DNA of 64,000 nucleotides from Bacteroidaceae bacterium (lineage in GTDB: Bacteria; Bacteroidota; Bacteroidia; Bacteroidales; Bacteroidaceae). Where the stretch lies: NCBI GenBank assembly GCA_017509605.1, contig JAFWPH010000042.1:40513-104512 (forward strand). The letters run 5' to 3'. How positions within the stretch are numbered: the first letter of the stretch is position 1; each line of letters begins with the position of its first letter. The notes under the pieces are model-generated. The model saw only the letters and a list, made by a program, of their open reading frames with translations. It was not told the origin of the DNA and did no database searches. The position numbers were made by a program, and so were the translations under genes. Positions 16,787 through 25,758 of this stretch are shown here, one piece after another.

Positions 16787-18151
16787 TTAATCGGTTGTCT
16801 CACCTTGTGATTGTACGTCGTCGGAAGCTGAAGAACGAGTGGTGTCCTTGTACTTGAGAATGAGTGAGAGGATGTGTTTCTTCTCATCGACAGTGGCTGT
16901 ACCGGCATAATCCTTGCGGATCTCGTCCCCCTCCATAGAAACCACGGTGTGGGTGAGGTTGAACTGCACATTATAGATCATCGGCGCTCCAGGGTCATCA
17001 AATTTCTTGATATCGACATTATGGACGGTGTAGAAGCCGCCATCCCCACCCGACTCATCATATAAGTTGTTCATGTAATCCACCATATCCTCCGGTGTGA
17101 GGTCGGTCTTGCCGAGATAGGAGTTGACGATATCACCAATGGTGGAACGCAACAAACCCTCGTCGTTATCGGCCAACGCCTGGAAATGGTTGTCAAGAAC
17201 TGCCTTCACATTTTCCCGCTCCTGGTTGGTGAGGTTTCCGTTGGTGAGTTTTTCAGAGATGGCCATGGCCTCATCCACATATTTGCCGTCGGAGAAGGTG
17301 TCAATATAATAGTCAATGGCCTCCTTGGTGTTCTTGTTCTTGGCCTCGTAGAAGGAGAGAGAGTCAAGTTTGGTGTATGCGGTTTTATGGTAGAATCCGT
17401 TGCTGAACATGTCCATGAAGTCGTGCATGGCCTGTGCTTTGTTCTGTCTCACCGCCGCGCTCCATGCAGCCTTCTCCCTGATGAGGTTCTCATACATGGA
17501 CTTGGCCTCTGCAGAGTGCAGGCCTGATGAGAAATCAGCGATATAGTCATCGAGAGCGTCCTCCAATCTGTCGGCGTCGAAGTTGTTGCGGTACTTCATC
17601 ACCAGGTTCCATGCCTCTTCCTCCTTCTGGCTGTTATAGTTGGGCACCTTCAGTGTCCAGTAGGCGTAAGCGCCGGCGGCAGCGAGTAGTAGGAGCAGTA
17701 TGAGGAAGAAGTTCCTCTTGCGTGCCTTGCGTTTGCGTACCTTATTGATAACGTTGAGTAGGTAAGGGTTGGACGGGTCATGCTGAAGTCCGAGCCTTGC
17801 TATGGCTTTGGCGTCCTTGTAGTTCTTGTCCTTGAGGCAGATGTCGGAGTCCTCGACACAGCTTTTGACAAACTCCCTGACGACCTGTTCCCTGAGTTCG
17901 GTGAACGTATGGCTGTTGGGATATTCTTTGATGAGCGCGTCGATTTCAGCGAATGCCGACTTGAAGCGTTTGGCATTAAGGTCTTTGAGCACCTTGGTGT
18001 AGCGAGTGTTGAGTTCGCTCTGCAGCTCAGTGTTGACCTCTGCTTTCTGCCCGTCTTCCTCTTTGCGGGCTATGGGATAACCGCAATGGGGGCAATGTGT
18101 TGCCTCGCTCGAGACGTCATGTCCACATTCAGGACATTTGATGAGTGACAT
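16787..18151 (-). CDS. Zinc-ribbon membrane protein of unknown function
   Basis: 454 residues from ATG 18149-18151 (MSLIKCPECGHDV); an in-frame GTG two codons earlier also exists. The N-terminal zinc ribbon has two CxxC pairs, CPEC and CPHC (residues about 6-27). A helical cytoplasmic region follows, then a basic stretch and one TM segment (FFLILLLLLAAAGAYAYW, about 150-167). The outer part of about 280 residues is helical with a C-terminal NTF2/Cys-less domain-like region. Zinc-ribbon plus TM proteins like this are common and poorly characterised in Bacteroidetes. Function not recognised. It is divergent from the DUF3298 lipoprotein. Confidence 0.75.
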   Translation of the reverse strand: MSLIKCPECGHDVSSEATHCPHCGYPIARKEEDGQKAEVNTELQSELNTRYTKVLKDLNAKRFKSAFAEIDALIKEYPNSHTFTELREQVVREFVKSCVEDSDICLKDKNYKDAKAIARLGLQHDPSNPYLLNVINKVRKRKARKRNFFLILLLLLAAAGAYAYWTLKVPNYNSQKEEEAWNLVMKYRNNFDADRLEDALDDYIADFSSGLHSAEAKSMYENLIREKAAWSAAVRQNKAQAMHDFMDMFSNGFYHKTAYTKLDSLSFYEAKNKNTKEAIDYYIDTFSDGKYVDEAMAISEKLTNGNLTNQERENVKAVLDNHFQALADNDEGLLRSTIGDIVNSYLGKTDLTPEDMVDYMNNLYDESGGDGGFYTVHNVDIKKFDDPGAPMIYNVQFNLTHTVVSMEGDEIRKDYAGTATVDEKKHILSLILKYKDTTRSSASDDVQSQGETTD

Positions 18152-18239
18152 TTCCACCTTATTTATAATTTAAAGTTGACATGGTGGGCGTTGCGCAAAC
18201 CATAGCTGCTTGAAAAGCCCATATTACACATTTCAACTA

Positions 18240-18247
18240 CAAAATTA
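18240..18247 (-). promoter_or_regulatory. Predicted -7 box for the zinc-ribbon gene
   Basis: Minus strand TAATTTTG, about 90 bp upstream of the start; no exact -33 box. Confidence 0.4.
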
Positions 18248-18330
18248 GCATATAATCTCGAAAAAAGAGCATGAACCACATTTTTTTTAAAATAAAGGGG
18301 AAAAATAGACTTGATTCATCACATTATTTA

Positions 18331-18338
18331 TAATTTTG
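18331..18338 (+). promoter_or_regulatory. Predicted -7 box for the DUF3298 lipoprotein
   Basis: TAATTTTG, 83 bp upstream of ATG 18421. Confidence 0.4.
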
Positions 18339-18420
18339 CAGTAAAGATTCTTGTTTTCCGTATAATCTGGACTATCCAGAACGGCAAGAGACCCGTTACC
18401 CAAAAGAAAACGATACGATC

Positions 18421-19230
18421 ATGAAGAAGAGAACAACATTTTTCCTGTGCCTTGCCTGTTTGTTGCTGGCCTTGACGTCCCTGACTTGTTGCACAAAAGA
18501 AGTGACTTACGACCTGGCTGAAGAACAACGCCAAATCAGTTTGGTTGAGAGCGACCCTACCAGTCCCCGTTGTGAGGTTTATATCCGCATGCCTTTCCTA
18601 TCGACGGACGTGGACGAGGTAGAGCGTCAAACTGCCATGAAGATCAACAACAAGGTGCTGAAGGAGTTCTTCAATGGAGAGGGCGACCCTCATCAGGTGG
18701 TCAGCGAGTATGTGGACAACTACCTCAAGGAGTATAAAGAGGATCGTTACGAGTATTATATGTCGGAGCGAGCCAACTGTCAGGACGAGGACACGAGTTT
18801 TCTGGTCCATGCCTTCAGCGCATACTTGAGCATCGACGGTTCCATCAGCCGAGGACGTGGTGACATTGTGGGCTTCACGGTCAATCAGGAGATATACAAC
18901 GGAGGCGCACACCCGGTCAGCACCACCTACTACGTGAACTTTAACCCTGTGACAGGCGAGGAGGTGAAGATCGCAGACATCTTCCTCAGTGGCACCCTCG
19001 ACCAGTTGCACGACCGTATTGTCAAGGCGATAGCCGATGACAAAGGTGTCCGCGACATGGAGGATCTTCGTGACATGGGCTACGACGAGATTGGCACTCC
19101 TCAGGAATACATGATTGGCCAGGACAGCATCACGTTCTTCTACAACGTCTATGAGATAGGTCCCTACGCCTTAGGTCCCACCGAAGTGAAAATCGCCTAC
19201 AAGGACCTCGACGACATCATGGTCAAGTAA
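18421..19230 (+). CDS. DUF3298 (RsiV-like) lipoprotein
   Basis: 269 residues. The signal peptide is MKKRTTFFLCLACLLLALTSLTCC with a lipobox Cys at about 23-24. The C-terminal half shows the DUF3298 pattern: YNGGAHPVSTTYYVNFNPVTGEEVKIADIF, here seen in parts at about 160-190, and a final YALGPTEVKIAYKDL. In Firmicutes this domain occurs in the anti-sigma factor RsiV, which binds lysozyme; most Bacteroidetes members are free lipoproteins with no assigned role. There is no sigma factor gene beside it, so an RsiV-like role is not supported. It is followed directly by a 90-bp repeat element. Confidence 0.8.
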   Translation: MKKRTTFFLCLACLLLALTSLTCCTKEVTYDLAEEQRQISLVESDPTSPRCEVYIRMPFLSTDVDEVERQTAMKINNKVLKEFFNGEGDPHQVVSEYVDNYLKEYKEDRYEYYMSERANCQDEDTSFLVHAFSAYLSIDGSISRGRGDIVGFTVNQEIYNGGAHPVSTTYYVNFNPVTGEEVKIADIFLSGTLDQLHDRIVKAIADDKGVRDMEDLRDMGYDEIGTPQEYMIGQDSITFFYNVYEIGPYALGPTEVKIAYKDLDDIMVK

Positions 19231-19240
19231 TTTTTTGTCC

Positions 19241-19329
19241 CGAATTAGAGAATTAAAGAATTATCTTTGAGCATCAGGAAAGGAAAATCGACCCAGCAAA
19301 TTAGATTTCTATAATTCGATAATTCGTGA
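19241..19329. repeat. Left copy of a 90-bp inverted-repeat-ended element
   Basis: Begins CGAATTAGAGAATTA and ends ATAATTCGATAATTCG plus TGA; the two ends are near inverted repeats of each other. It matches 19781-19870 closely at both ends (identical over the first 15 bases and the last 19) and more loosely in the middle, with one base fewer. Confidence 0.85.
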
Positions 19330-19354
19330 CAGAAATGATATAACTCATGACAAA

Positions 19355-19732
19355 ATGAAAGAATATATTTATAAAGAAGAATCTAAGACATTACTGGGAT
19401 TGGCGATGTTATTACATCGAGAGTTAGGATGTGGTTTTAAAGAGAAAATATATCAAAATGCATTCGAAGTGCTACTTAAAGAGAATGATATACCATACGA
19501 ACGTGAAAAACACATGAAAATGTTTTATCATGGTATAGAGTTGGAGCATGATTACTATTATGATTTCTTTTGTTATGACAAAATATGCGTGGAAATAAAA
19601 ACAAATAGTGAAATCTTAGGTGAATATGAGTCCCAAACCATCAATTACATACACATCGGTAATTGTCGTCTGGGCCTTTTACTTAATTTTGGGACAACAA
19701 GCCTACAATATAAGTTTTATCCAAATCGATAA
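19355..19732 (+). CDS. GxxExxY protein, PD-(D/E)XK nuclease-like
   Basis: 125 residues. The name-giving motif appears as GFKEKIYQNAF (about 31-41). The PD-(D/E)XK-like core is DYYYDFFCYDKICVEIKTN, with D then ExK at about 77-80, and a following helix with NYIHIGNCRLGLLLNFG completes the fold. Family members (Pfam PDDEXK_3) are widespread and uncharacterised. The gene is visibly AT-rich compared with its neighbours and lies exactly between two 90-bp repeats, suggesting that it moved with them. It has no recognisable promoter box of its own. Confidence 0.85.
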   Translation: MKEYIYKEESKTLLGLAMLLHRELGCGFKEKIYQNAFEVLLKENDIPYEREKHMKMFYHGIELEHDYYYDFFCYDKICVEIKTNSEILGEYESQTINYIHIGNCRLGLLLNFGTTSLQYKFYPNR

Positions 19733-19780
19733 TAATTCATGATATTATGATGGATGAATAGCAGAATACCCATTTCGCCC

Positions 19781-19870
19781 CGAATTAGAGAATTAATGAT
19801 TTTATTTCTTGAATATCAGGATGGGAAATCGGCTCAGCCGATTTGAATTCTACAATTCGATAATTCGTGA
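19781..19870. repeat. Right copy of the 90-bp element
   Basis: Same orientation as 19241-19329. It contains an extra internal hairpin, AAATCGGCT-C-AGCCGATTT, that is degenerate in the left copy. It ends about 90 bp before rsmG. Confidence 0.85.
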
Positions 19871-19959
19871 TAAAACATAATAAAACCAGATATTTCTTGT
19901 TAAAGTATTATGACAAAGAAATCATTAGAACTCAACAAAATACAAGATTAGCGAAAGAT

Positions 19960-20583
19960 ATGGAACAGATACTCAGATATTTTCCGGATTTGACTGAACG
20001 GCAGCGGGAGCAGTATACACAACTCTACCCTCTCTACACCGACTGGAACAGCAAGATCAACGTCATCAGCCGCAAGGACATCGAGAACCTTTATGAGCAT
20101 CATGTGCTTCACTCACTCGGCATTGCCAAAGTAATCCGTTTCCGCCCCGGCACCCGTGTGATGGACCTTGGCACAGGTGGTGGCTTCCCTGGCATTCCCC
20201 TTGCTATCATGTTTCCCGAGACAGAGTTCCACCTTGTTGACAGCATCGGCAAGAAGGTGCGTGTGGCGCAGGAAGTGGCACAGTCCATCGGCTTAGAGAA
20301 CGTTCGTTTCAGCCATGCCCGCGGTGAGGACATCAAGGACAAGTACGACTTCGTGGTGACTCGTGCCGTAATGTCGCTGGTGGATCTGATGCGTGTGGTG
20401 CGGAAGAACATCCATCAGGAGATGCACAACTCGATGCCTAACGGCATCCTCGCGTTGAAGGGCGGTGAGCTGGACCGTGAGATGGCTTCCATGCGCAAAA
20501 TCTGTCTGACCTGGGACCTCAAGGATTATTTCAGCGAGGAGTATTTCATAACCAAGAAACTGGTCCACGTGACGGTGAAATAA
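19960..20583 (+). CDS. rsmG: 16S rRNA (guanine(527)-N7)-methyltransferase
   Basis: 207 residues from ATG 19960 (MEQILRYFPDLTERQ). The frame extends upstream into the repeat element, but that part is not family-like. Motifs: YTDWNSKINVISRKD, SAM motif I VMDLGTGGGFPGIPLA, FHLVDSIGKKVRVAQE, and TRAVMSL in the catalytic region. It methylates G527 of 16S rRNA near the decoding site; loss in other bacteria gives low-level streptomycin resistance. Its length is standard. The CotH-like gene starts 46 bp downstream and may be co-transcribed. Confidence 0.93.
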   Translation: MEQILRYFPDLTERQREQYTQLYPLYTDWNSKINVISRKDIENLYEHHVLHSLGIAKVIRFRPGTRVMDLGTGGGFPGIPLAIMFPETEFHLVDSIGKKVRVAQEVAQSIGLENVRFSHARGEDIKDKYDFVVTRAVMSLVDLMRVVRKNIHQEMHNSMPNGILALKGGELDREMASMRKICLTWDLKDYFSEEYFITKKLVHVTVK

Positions 20584-20629
20584 CGTATGTCTCCTAAGAA
20601 ACAACTTTAAGTAATCCTTTACAAGCCCT

Positions 20630-22075
20630 ATGCAAAAGAACAAACAAGTTGGGAAAATCGTCATTGTACTATCTTTTCTTGTTGGAGTCCTTTTGGCTGG
20701 TTCGATAGGCTACTTTCTAAGAAGCAGCAACTTGATTCAACTGAAAAAGCAGAATCAACCCAGCGAAATCAATTACCCTCCTAAGAACACACATGTGTCC
20801 TTCGAAAAGACACACTTACCTATAGTCTTCGTTGATACGGAAAGAAAACAAATCAGCCACCAAGACTATATCCCAGCACGAATGACCATTATTGATAATG
20901 GAATGGGGAGACCCAACTATATAGACACGTTGGCCCATAAAAACCAGAAAAAGGACTTCGCTGGACATATCGCCATCAAACACCGAGGTAATACTTCCTT
21001 TTCCTTGAGTCCGAAGAAGCCCTACAATATCCAATTATACAACGGTCCCTACAAGAATGGAGGAAAGAAACACGAAAAATCCATCCTTGGCATGAAAAGT
21101 GCTAAAAAATGGGCGATTATATCTCCATATCTGGACAAAACGCTTTTCAGGGATGTACTCACTTATCAACTGATGCGCCCCTATATGGAATATGTACCTC
21201 AAGGCAAACACTGCGAACTGGTAATAGACAGTATCTACTACGGCATCCACATCATCATGGAACTGCCTTTATTAAGCAGTATAGACGATAAAGAACCTGA
21301 TGAGGACAACAAAGACATCACAGGAGGATATGTCTTGTATTTAGACCGATACCAGAAAAACGCTTATCTGTCACCTTTCGACAGACATGGAAACCTGTCC
21401 CCTGACCTCGCCGACGAGTCCAGGGTATGCATAGAGTACAAAGATCCCAAGTACACCAAACTCAGCGAAAAACAGAAAGGTTATATTTCCTCAAGAATAC
21501 AACAAATGGAAGAAGCCTTTGCTACAATAGATAACACTGGCTCCAACAATGATTATCAGAATCATATTGATGTACTCTCGTTCATCGACTACCAACTGAT
21601 CACAGAATTTACCCACAACGTTGATGGATATTGGAAAAGTACATACCTTTACAAGCATCGAGACAAAGAAGACCGCCGTTTCAAACTATCGCTTTGGGAT
21701 TTCGACGGAGCATTCGGCAATATTGACTGGGGAACGGAGAAATGGACTGTCAGCACTTCCAACTGGGTATATGAACGTAAAAATGGAGAGATTCCCTTCT
21801 GGTGGAACAGACTCATGCAGGATCCCAATTACAAGACAAGACTCACCCAACGTTGGAGACAACTGAGGGCAGGTAATCTGTCCGACGAACGGATCAATGG
21901 TTTGGTAGATTCTCTGGCCCAGAATCTCGTCACCAATGATGCAATAGAAAGGGACAGGAAATGCTGGCCTCTCAAATACCCAAAATCCACTTATCAGGAC
22001 GAGATTATATACATCAAAGACTGGATGGGAAGACGCTTGGAATGGATGGACAATCAGTTAATGATCAGAGAGTAA
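20630..22075 (+). CDS. CotH-family (kinase-fold) surface protein
   Basis: 481 residues with an N-terminal TM/signal segment (IVIVLSFLVGVLLAGSIGYFL, about 10-30). CotH features: IKHRGNTSFSLSPKKPYNIQL (glycine-rich-like loop and Lys), LDKTLFRDVLTYQLMR, and LSLWDFDGAFGN, where the Asp residues correspond to the metal-binding DFD of atypical kinases. Bacillus CotH phosphorylates coat proteins; Bacteroidetes homologues are exported and poorly understood. It sits behind rsmG and its stop overlaps the convergent SGNH gene by 18 bp, leaving no room for a terminator between them. Confidence 0.82.
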   Translation: MQKNKQVGKIVIVLSFLVGVLLAGSIGYFLRSSNLIQLKKQNQPSEINYPPKNTHVSFEKTHLPIVFVDTERKQISHQDYIPARMTIIDNGMGRPNYIDTLAHKNQKKDFAGHIAIKHRGNTSFSLSPKKPYNIQLYNGPYKNGGKKHEKSILGMKSAKKWAIISPYLDKTLFRDVLTYQLMRPYMEYVPQGKHCELVIDSIYYGIHIIMELPLLSSIDDKEPDEDNKDITGGYVLYLDRYQKNAYLSPFDRHGNLSPDLADESRVCIEYKDPKYTKLSEKQKGYISSRIQQMEEAFATIDNTGSNNDYQNHIDVLSFIDYQLITEFTHNVDGYWKSTYLYKHRDKEDRRFKLSLWDFDGAFGNIDWGTEKWTVSTSNWVYERKNGEIPFWWNRLMQDPNYKTRLTQRWRQLRAGNLSDERINGLVDSLAQNLVTNDAIERDRKCWPLKYPKSTYQDEIIYIKDWMGRRLEWMDNQLMIRE

Positions 22076-23017
22076 CGAAGTACTGTTTTTCATGTTAGAA
22101 TCAAGGGACCATCCCATGGCTTTGAGGTCGGCAGCAACTTGACGTGAGAACTGTTTCTGTGCCGGTTTCTTCAAATGCATGGCGTCTATGAAAAACAGAG
22201 TATCCGCACCGTAATAATCTGAATAATCAAGGAAAGGCATCTCTTCCTTTCTGGCTATGTCGGTCATCATTTCTTTGAATCCTTTCATATCAAAGTGAGA
22301 GTACCCATCCTTCATGTGGATAGGCGAACAAATCAACACCACTTTAATGTTCAATGCTTTGCAATCTTCGAGATATTGTGCGAACAGTTTGAGAATATCC
22401 GAATCTTTCTCCAATGGTCTGATGTCCTTTCCCGAATAATTACTACCTACTCGGTAATAGTTCCATTCTGGTTTATCACCTTCTTCTAAGATAAACGACC
22501 TGAAATTGTCGATACAAAGTGATAATTGTCCATGATACTTAAGTGGAAGGAATTTGTAGAATTCTGACAACTCAGAACATCTCTTTAAGTAAAAATCAAA
22601 TTCAGGCCTGTTGATATAGGGAAGGAACTCTATCCTGTAAATAGGATTGAAATCCTGAAAGAAGGCAAAAGGCCCTACATCCTGAATGATGAAGCGAGGC
22701 AGACTATTCCTCTTTATATAAGGTTGAAAAACCATATTGTAGTTGAAATTAAACGGATACCCAGAGAGCGAAAGATTGCAACATTTCATTTCCAAGATGG
22801 AATCGAGAATCTGTGGGATATAATTTCCTGTTCCCCTGGAATTACCCATAATGACAAGGTCTGCATTCTGGGGTTTATCAAATGCCATGTTGATTTTATC
22901 ATATGGCCATCTGTCATAGACCTGTTGTGCAGTTTTGTCGTATAAAAACTGCAAGATATATAGTGGCAACAACCAACTAACGACTACTATCATTGTTTTG
23001 ATGATGAATTTCCTCAT
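22058..23017 (-). CDS. SGNH-hydrolase-like protein (acylation partner)
   Basis: 319 residues from ATG 23015-23017 (MRKFIIKTMIVVV); a GTG start at 23050 would overlap the MBOAT stop. One N-terminal TM is followed by an extracytoplasmic domain. The block I-like motif LVIMGNSRGTGNYIP provides the Ser, and FFIDAMHLKKPAQKQFS near the end provides Asp and His. DltD, AlgX/AlgJ and related SGNH proteins take the acyl group from an MBOAT partner and place it on a glycan. The adjacent upstream MBOAT gene (7 bp apart) supports this role. The glycan acceptor is unknown. Confidence 0.78.
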   Translation of the reverse strand: MRKFIIKTMIVVVSWLLPLYILQFLYDKTAQQVYDRWPYDKINMAFDKPQNADLVIMGNSRGTGNYIPQILDSILEMKCCNLSLSGYPFNFNYNMVFQPYIKRNSLPRFIIQDVGPFAFFQDFNPIYRIEFLPYINRPEFDFYLKRCSELSEFYKFLPLKYHGQLSLCIDNFRSFILEEGDKPEWNYYRVGSNYSGKDIRPLEKDSDILKLFAQYLEDCKALNIKVVLICSPIHMKDGYSHFDMKGFKEMMTDIARKEEMPFLDYSDYYGADTLFFIDAMHLKKPAQKQFSRQVAADLKAMGWSLDSNMKNSTSLLSDH

Positions 23018-23024
23018 AACAATC

Positions 23025-24458
23025 TTAAAACTGGAAATAAATGAACTCACTCATTTGGTTAGGCGTCATGCAATAAATGGTGAAAAACACAACAGTATAG
23101 ATGATGTAGCGAACCCATGTACGACGAACTCCTGATAACTCCAAGGCATGCTGTTTGTCTCGCTGTATCCACTCCACTGCAAGCATCAGCAGACACCAGA
23201 TGATAGTGGTTAGGCAATCTGTTCCTCCGGCATTGAATAAGGAAAGACTGAACATCTGTTGGAGATACCCGAACACTTGCCCCATGTTCTCAGAACGAAA
23301 AATCACCCACCCTATCACGGCAAGAAGAAAAGTAGATAAAATATTGAGGCATTCCTTGGGCGTCGGAAGCACCCGTCCTTTTGCAGGCTGGTCTTTGTAT
23401 TTTGCGTTAAAACCGATCATATTACCTATGATTATAAGAACAGCGTTGTAGATTCCCCAAACGACAAAAGTCCAGTTGGCGCCATGCCACAGACCACTGA
23501 CGAAGAAAACCAGCAACGTGTTCAGCATAGCCTTTTTCCGTGAGCATCGGCTTCCTCCAAGAGGAAAGTAGATGTAGTCGCGGAACCAGGTCATCAACGA
23601 GATGTGCCAGCGCCGCCAGAATTCGGCAATGTTTCGTGAAAAATATGGGTAGTTGAAGTTGCGCTTGAGGTTGAAGCCAAAAAGGCGAGCGCAACCTATG
23701 GCAATGTCGCTGTATCCTGAGAAGTCGCAATATATCTGGAAAGTGAAGAGTACCGCTACAAGAAAGAGGTGGAAACCGGTCTGCCCGGCATATCCGTCCC
23801 AATACTGGTTGACAATGATGGCACAGTTATCAGCCACAACAAGTTTTTTGAAAAATCCCCACAGCATCTGTCGGCAACCATCTACCGCTTTAGCATAGTC
23901 GAAGGTACGTTTCCTTTGGAATTGCGGCAGGAGGTTGGTGGCCCGTTCGATAGGTCCAGCAACGAGTTGCGGGAAGAAAGCGATGTAGGCGAAGAACTCC
24001 ACAGGGTCGTGTGTAGCACGTATGTTTCCACGATAGACATCGATGGTGTAGCTCAGTGCCTGGAAGGTGTAGAAACTGATACCCACGGGAAGGATGATAT
24101 TTATGGTGGCCCAGTCAAGTTCGTAGCCTACAAGGAAGAATAGATCTGAAAGGTTCTCCACAAAGAAATTGTAATACTTAAAGATAGCGAGTACAAGGAG
24201 GTTGACGCAGATATTGGCAGCGCTGACCCACCTACGTCGTACCTTGTCGGCAATGTGTTCAAGTGCCAGTCCGCTCAAGAAACTGCATAAAGAGGTAAAG
24301 GCTATCAGTATCAGGAAACGCCAATCCCACCAGCCGTAGAACAAGTAACTGGCTATGACCACAAAGAAATTCTGCCACCGCAGTGTTCGGAACACAAACC
24401 AATAAAGGAGGAACACAAACGGCAAGAAGACCAAAAACTCAAATGAATTGAAAAGCAT
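23025..24458 (-). CDS. MBOAT-family O-acyltransferase (AlgI/DltB-like)
   Basis: 477 residues with about ten hydrophobic segments. AlgI-like landmarks: LPVGISFYTFQALSYTIDVYRG, FPQLVAGPIERATNLLPQF, YCDFSGYSDIAIG, FWRRWHISL and the catalytic His motif GLWHGANWTFVVWG, all here read piecemeal. Members pass acetyl or other acyl groups across the inner membrane for glycan modification (alginate, teichoic acid, peptidoglycan). Here the SGNH gene follows 7 bp downstream, so the two form a membrane acylation pair. It is divergent from the GT4 genes, which suggests a common surface-glycan locus. Confidence 0.92.
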   Translation of the reverse strand: MLFNSFEFLVFLPFVFLLYWFVFRTLRWQNFFVVIASYLFYGWWDWRFLILIAFTSLCSFLSGLALEHIADKVRRRWVSAANICVNLLVLAIFKYYNFFVENLSDLFFLVGYELDWATINIILPVGISFYTFQALSYTIDVYRGNIRATHDPVEFFAYIAFFPQLVAGPIERATNLLPQFQRKRTFDYAKAVDGCRQMLWGFFKKLVVADNCAIIVNQYWDGYAGQTGFHLFLVAVLFTFQIYCDFSGYSDIAIGCARLFGFNLKRNFNYPYFSRNIAEFWRRWHISLMTWFRDYIYFPLGGSRCSRKKAMLNTLLVFFVSGLWHGANWTFVVWGIYNAVLIIIGNMIGFNAKYKDQPAKGRVLPTPKECLNILSTFLLAVIGWVIFRSENMGQVFGYLQQMFSLSLFNAGGTDCLTTIIWCLLMLAVEWIQRDKQHALELSGVRRTWVRYIIYTVVFFTIYCMTPNQMSEFIYFQF

Positions 24459-24538
24459 CCCGTCATTGATATTTATATTGCAAAATTACTCATATTATTT
24501 GTATTTTCTTTTCTATCTCTGAAAAAAAAGAGGGATTA

Positions 24539-24569
24539 TTTGAGTTCTCATAGATATTTACTAAATTTG
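24539..24569 (+). promoter_or_regulatory. Bacteroidetes -33/-7 promoter for the GT4 pair
   Basis: TTTG at 24539-24542, 19-bp spacer, TAAATTTG at 24562-24569. The ATG of the first GT4 gene follows 19 bp after the -7 box. Confidence 0.75.
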
Positions 24570-24587
24570 CAAACAATATTAAAGAAG

Positions 24588-25754
24588 ATGAAAATTCTAT
24601 TTATATCCCACGAGGCTTCCCGTTCAGGAGCCCCACTTGCACTTCTCTACCTCTTGAAGGAGATGAAAATCAAGACCCCTGAGATAACGTTCAACGTTCT
24701 TTTTGTTCAGGGTGGACCATTAATCGATGATTTCAAAAGCATCTGCAAGACCATTTGTCCATTCAATCGTCCTTGGAACATCCAACATGTGTTCAAGCAC
24801 GACACGATTAGGGAACGGCTTTCTATCCGTTTTCTCATTCAATATCTCAAGAAAGAACGTTTTGATTTGATCTATGCCAATACCGTTGCCTCGTTGTCCA
24901 CAGCCGTTGCCTTGAAAACTCATCTCTCCATTCCAATTCTCCTGCATGCCCACGAGGCGGTCCAATCTCAGCATCGATTTGGAGTGACAAAAAACTTGAT
25001 TAAGAACTGTGATTATTTTATCGGCGCCGGTATTTTGGCCTATGAGGGTCTCATCGCTTTCGACGCTCCTGCCGACAGGATTCATACAATTTATCCATTC
25101 TCGGAGTTAGCCGAGCGAATCATGTCGGATGCTTCATTATCTTCTAAGAATAAGTGCCCTAATGAAAGGAAAGCACTAATTGGTTGTATCGGTCCCTTAA
25201 CTGAGCGCAAAGGAGCTGATTTCTTGCCTATGATAATCAGGCGGCTGCATGACATTCATCCAGATTGCGATTATAAGATTCACTGCATAGGCACTTTTAT
25301 AGAAGGAATAAGCAAGAAAGTTTTTTACGATCTGGGGCGTATAGGTATGAGAGACAAACTACAAGACTTTGGTTCAGTATCTGATCCCTTGCCAGAGTAT
25401 CATAAGTTGGATTTCCTATTGATGCTGTCGAGAGAGGATCCCTTTCCCCTCGCAGTGTTGGAGAACGGTCTGTTAGGCAAGCCATGTATCCTGTTCGATG
25501 GTTCATGTGGTACTCAGCGCTTCATCAAGGACGGCGAAAATGGTATCATTGTCCCCTATTTAGATATTGACGGTGTGGCGAACGCCATTTACCAACTGTG
25601 TGAGGATCGTGAGAAACGTCTCGACATGGGGCGAAAGTTCCAAGAGACCTTGACCAACCATTACCATCAATTCAGGACCAACGACGAGATTATCAAGTTG
25701 CTACTCCAGATTTTGAATGACATCAAAATAGACTCAAACACCCACAAAGACTAA
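24588..25754 (+). CDS. Glycosyltransferase family 4
   Basis: 388 residues from ATG 24588 (MKILFISHEASRSGAPLALL), which directly starts the first Rossmann strand; the upstream extension to 24540 overlaps the promoter. GT-B landmarks: GAPLALLYLLKEM (N-terminal G loop), IPILLHAHEA, IGCIGPLTERKGADFLP at the C-domain start, and the nucleotide-binding LMLSREDPFPLAVLENGLLGKP with the conserved E-x7-E-like pattern. Probably retaining. It forms a tandem paralogous pair with the next gene, 4 bp away. Donor and acceptor unknown. Confidence 0.9.
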   Translation: MKILFISHEASRSGAPLALLYLLKEMKIKTPEITFNVLFVQGGPLIDDFKSICKTICPFNRPWNIQHVFKHDTIRERLSIRFLIQYLKKERFDLIYANTVASLSTAVALKTHLSIPILLHAHEAVQSQHRFGVTKNLIKNCDYFIGAGILAYEGLIAFDAPADRIHTIYPFSELAERIMSDASLSSKNKCPNERKALIGCIGPLTERKGADFLPMIIRRLHDIHPDCDYKIHCIGTFIEGISKKVFYDLGRIGMRDKLQDFGSVSDPLPEYHKLDFLLMLSREDPFPLAVLENGLLGKPCILFDGSCGTQRFIKDGENGIIVPYLDIDGVANAIYQLCEDREKRLDMGRKFQETLTNHYHQFRTNDEIIKLLLQILNDIKIDSNTHKD

Positions 25755-25758
25755 AGTT

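Noticed and set aside
18421..19230. Anti-sigma factor RsiV
   Set aside because: The DUF3298 domain is shared, but the protein is a lipoprotein without a cytoplasmic sigma-binding part and there is no sigma factor gene alongside.
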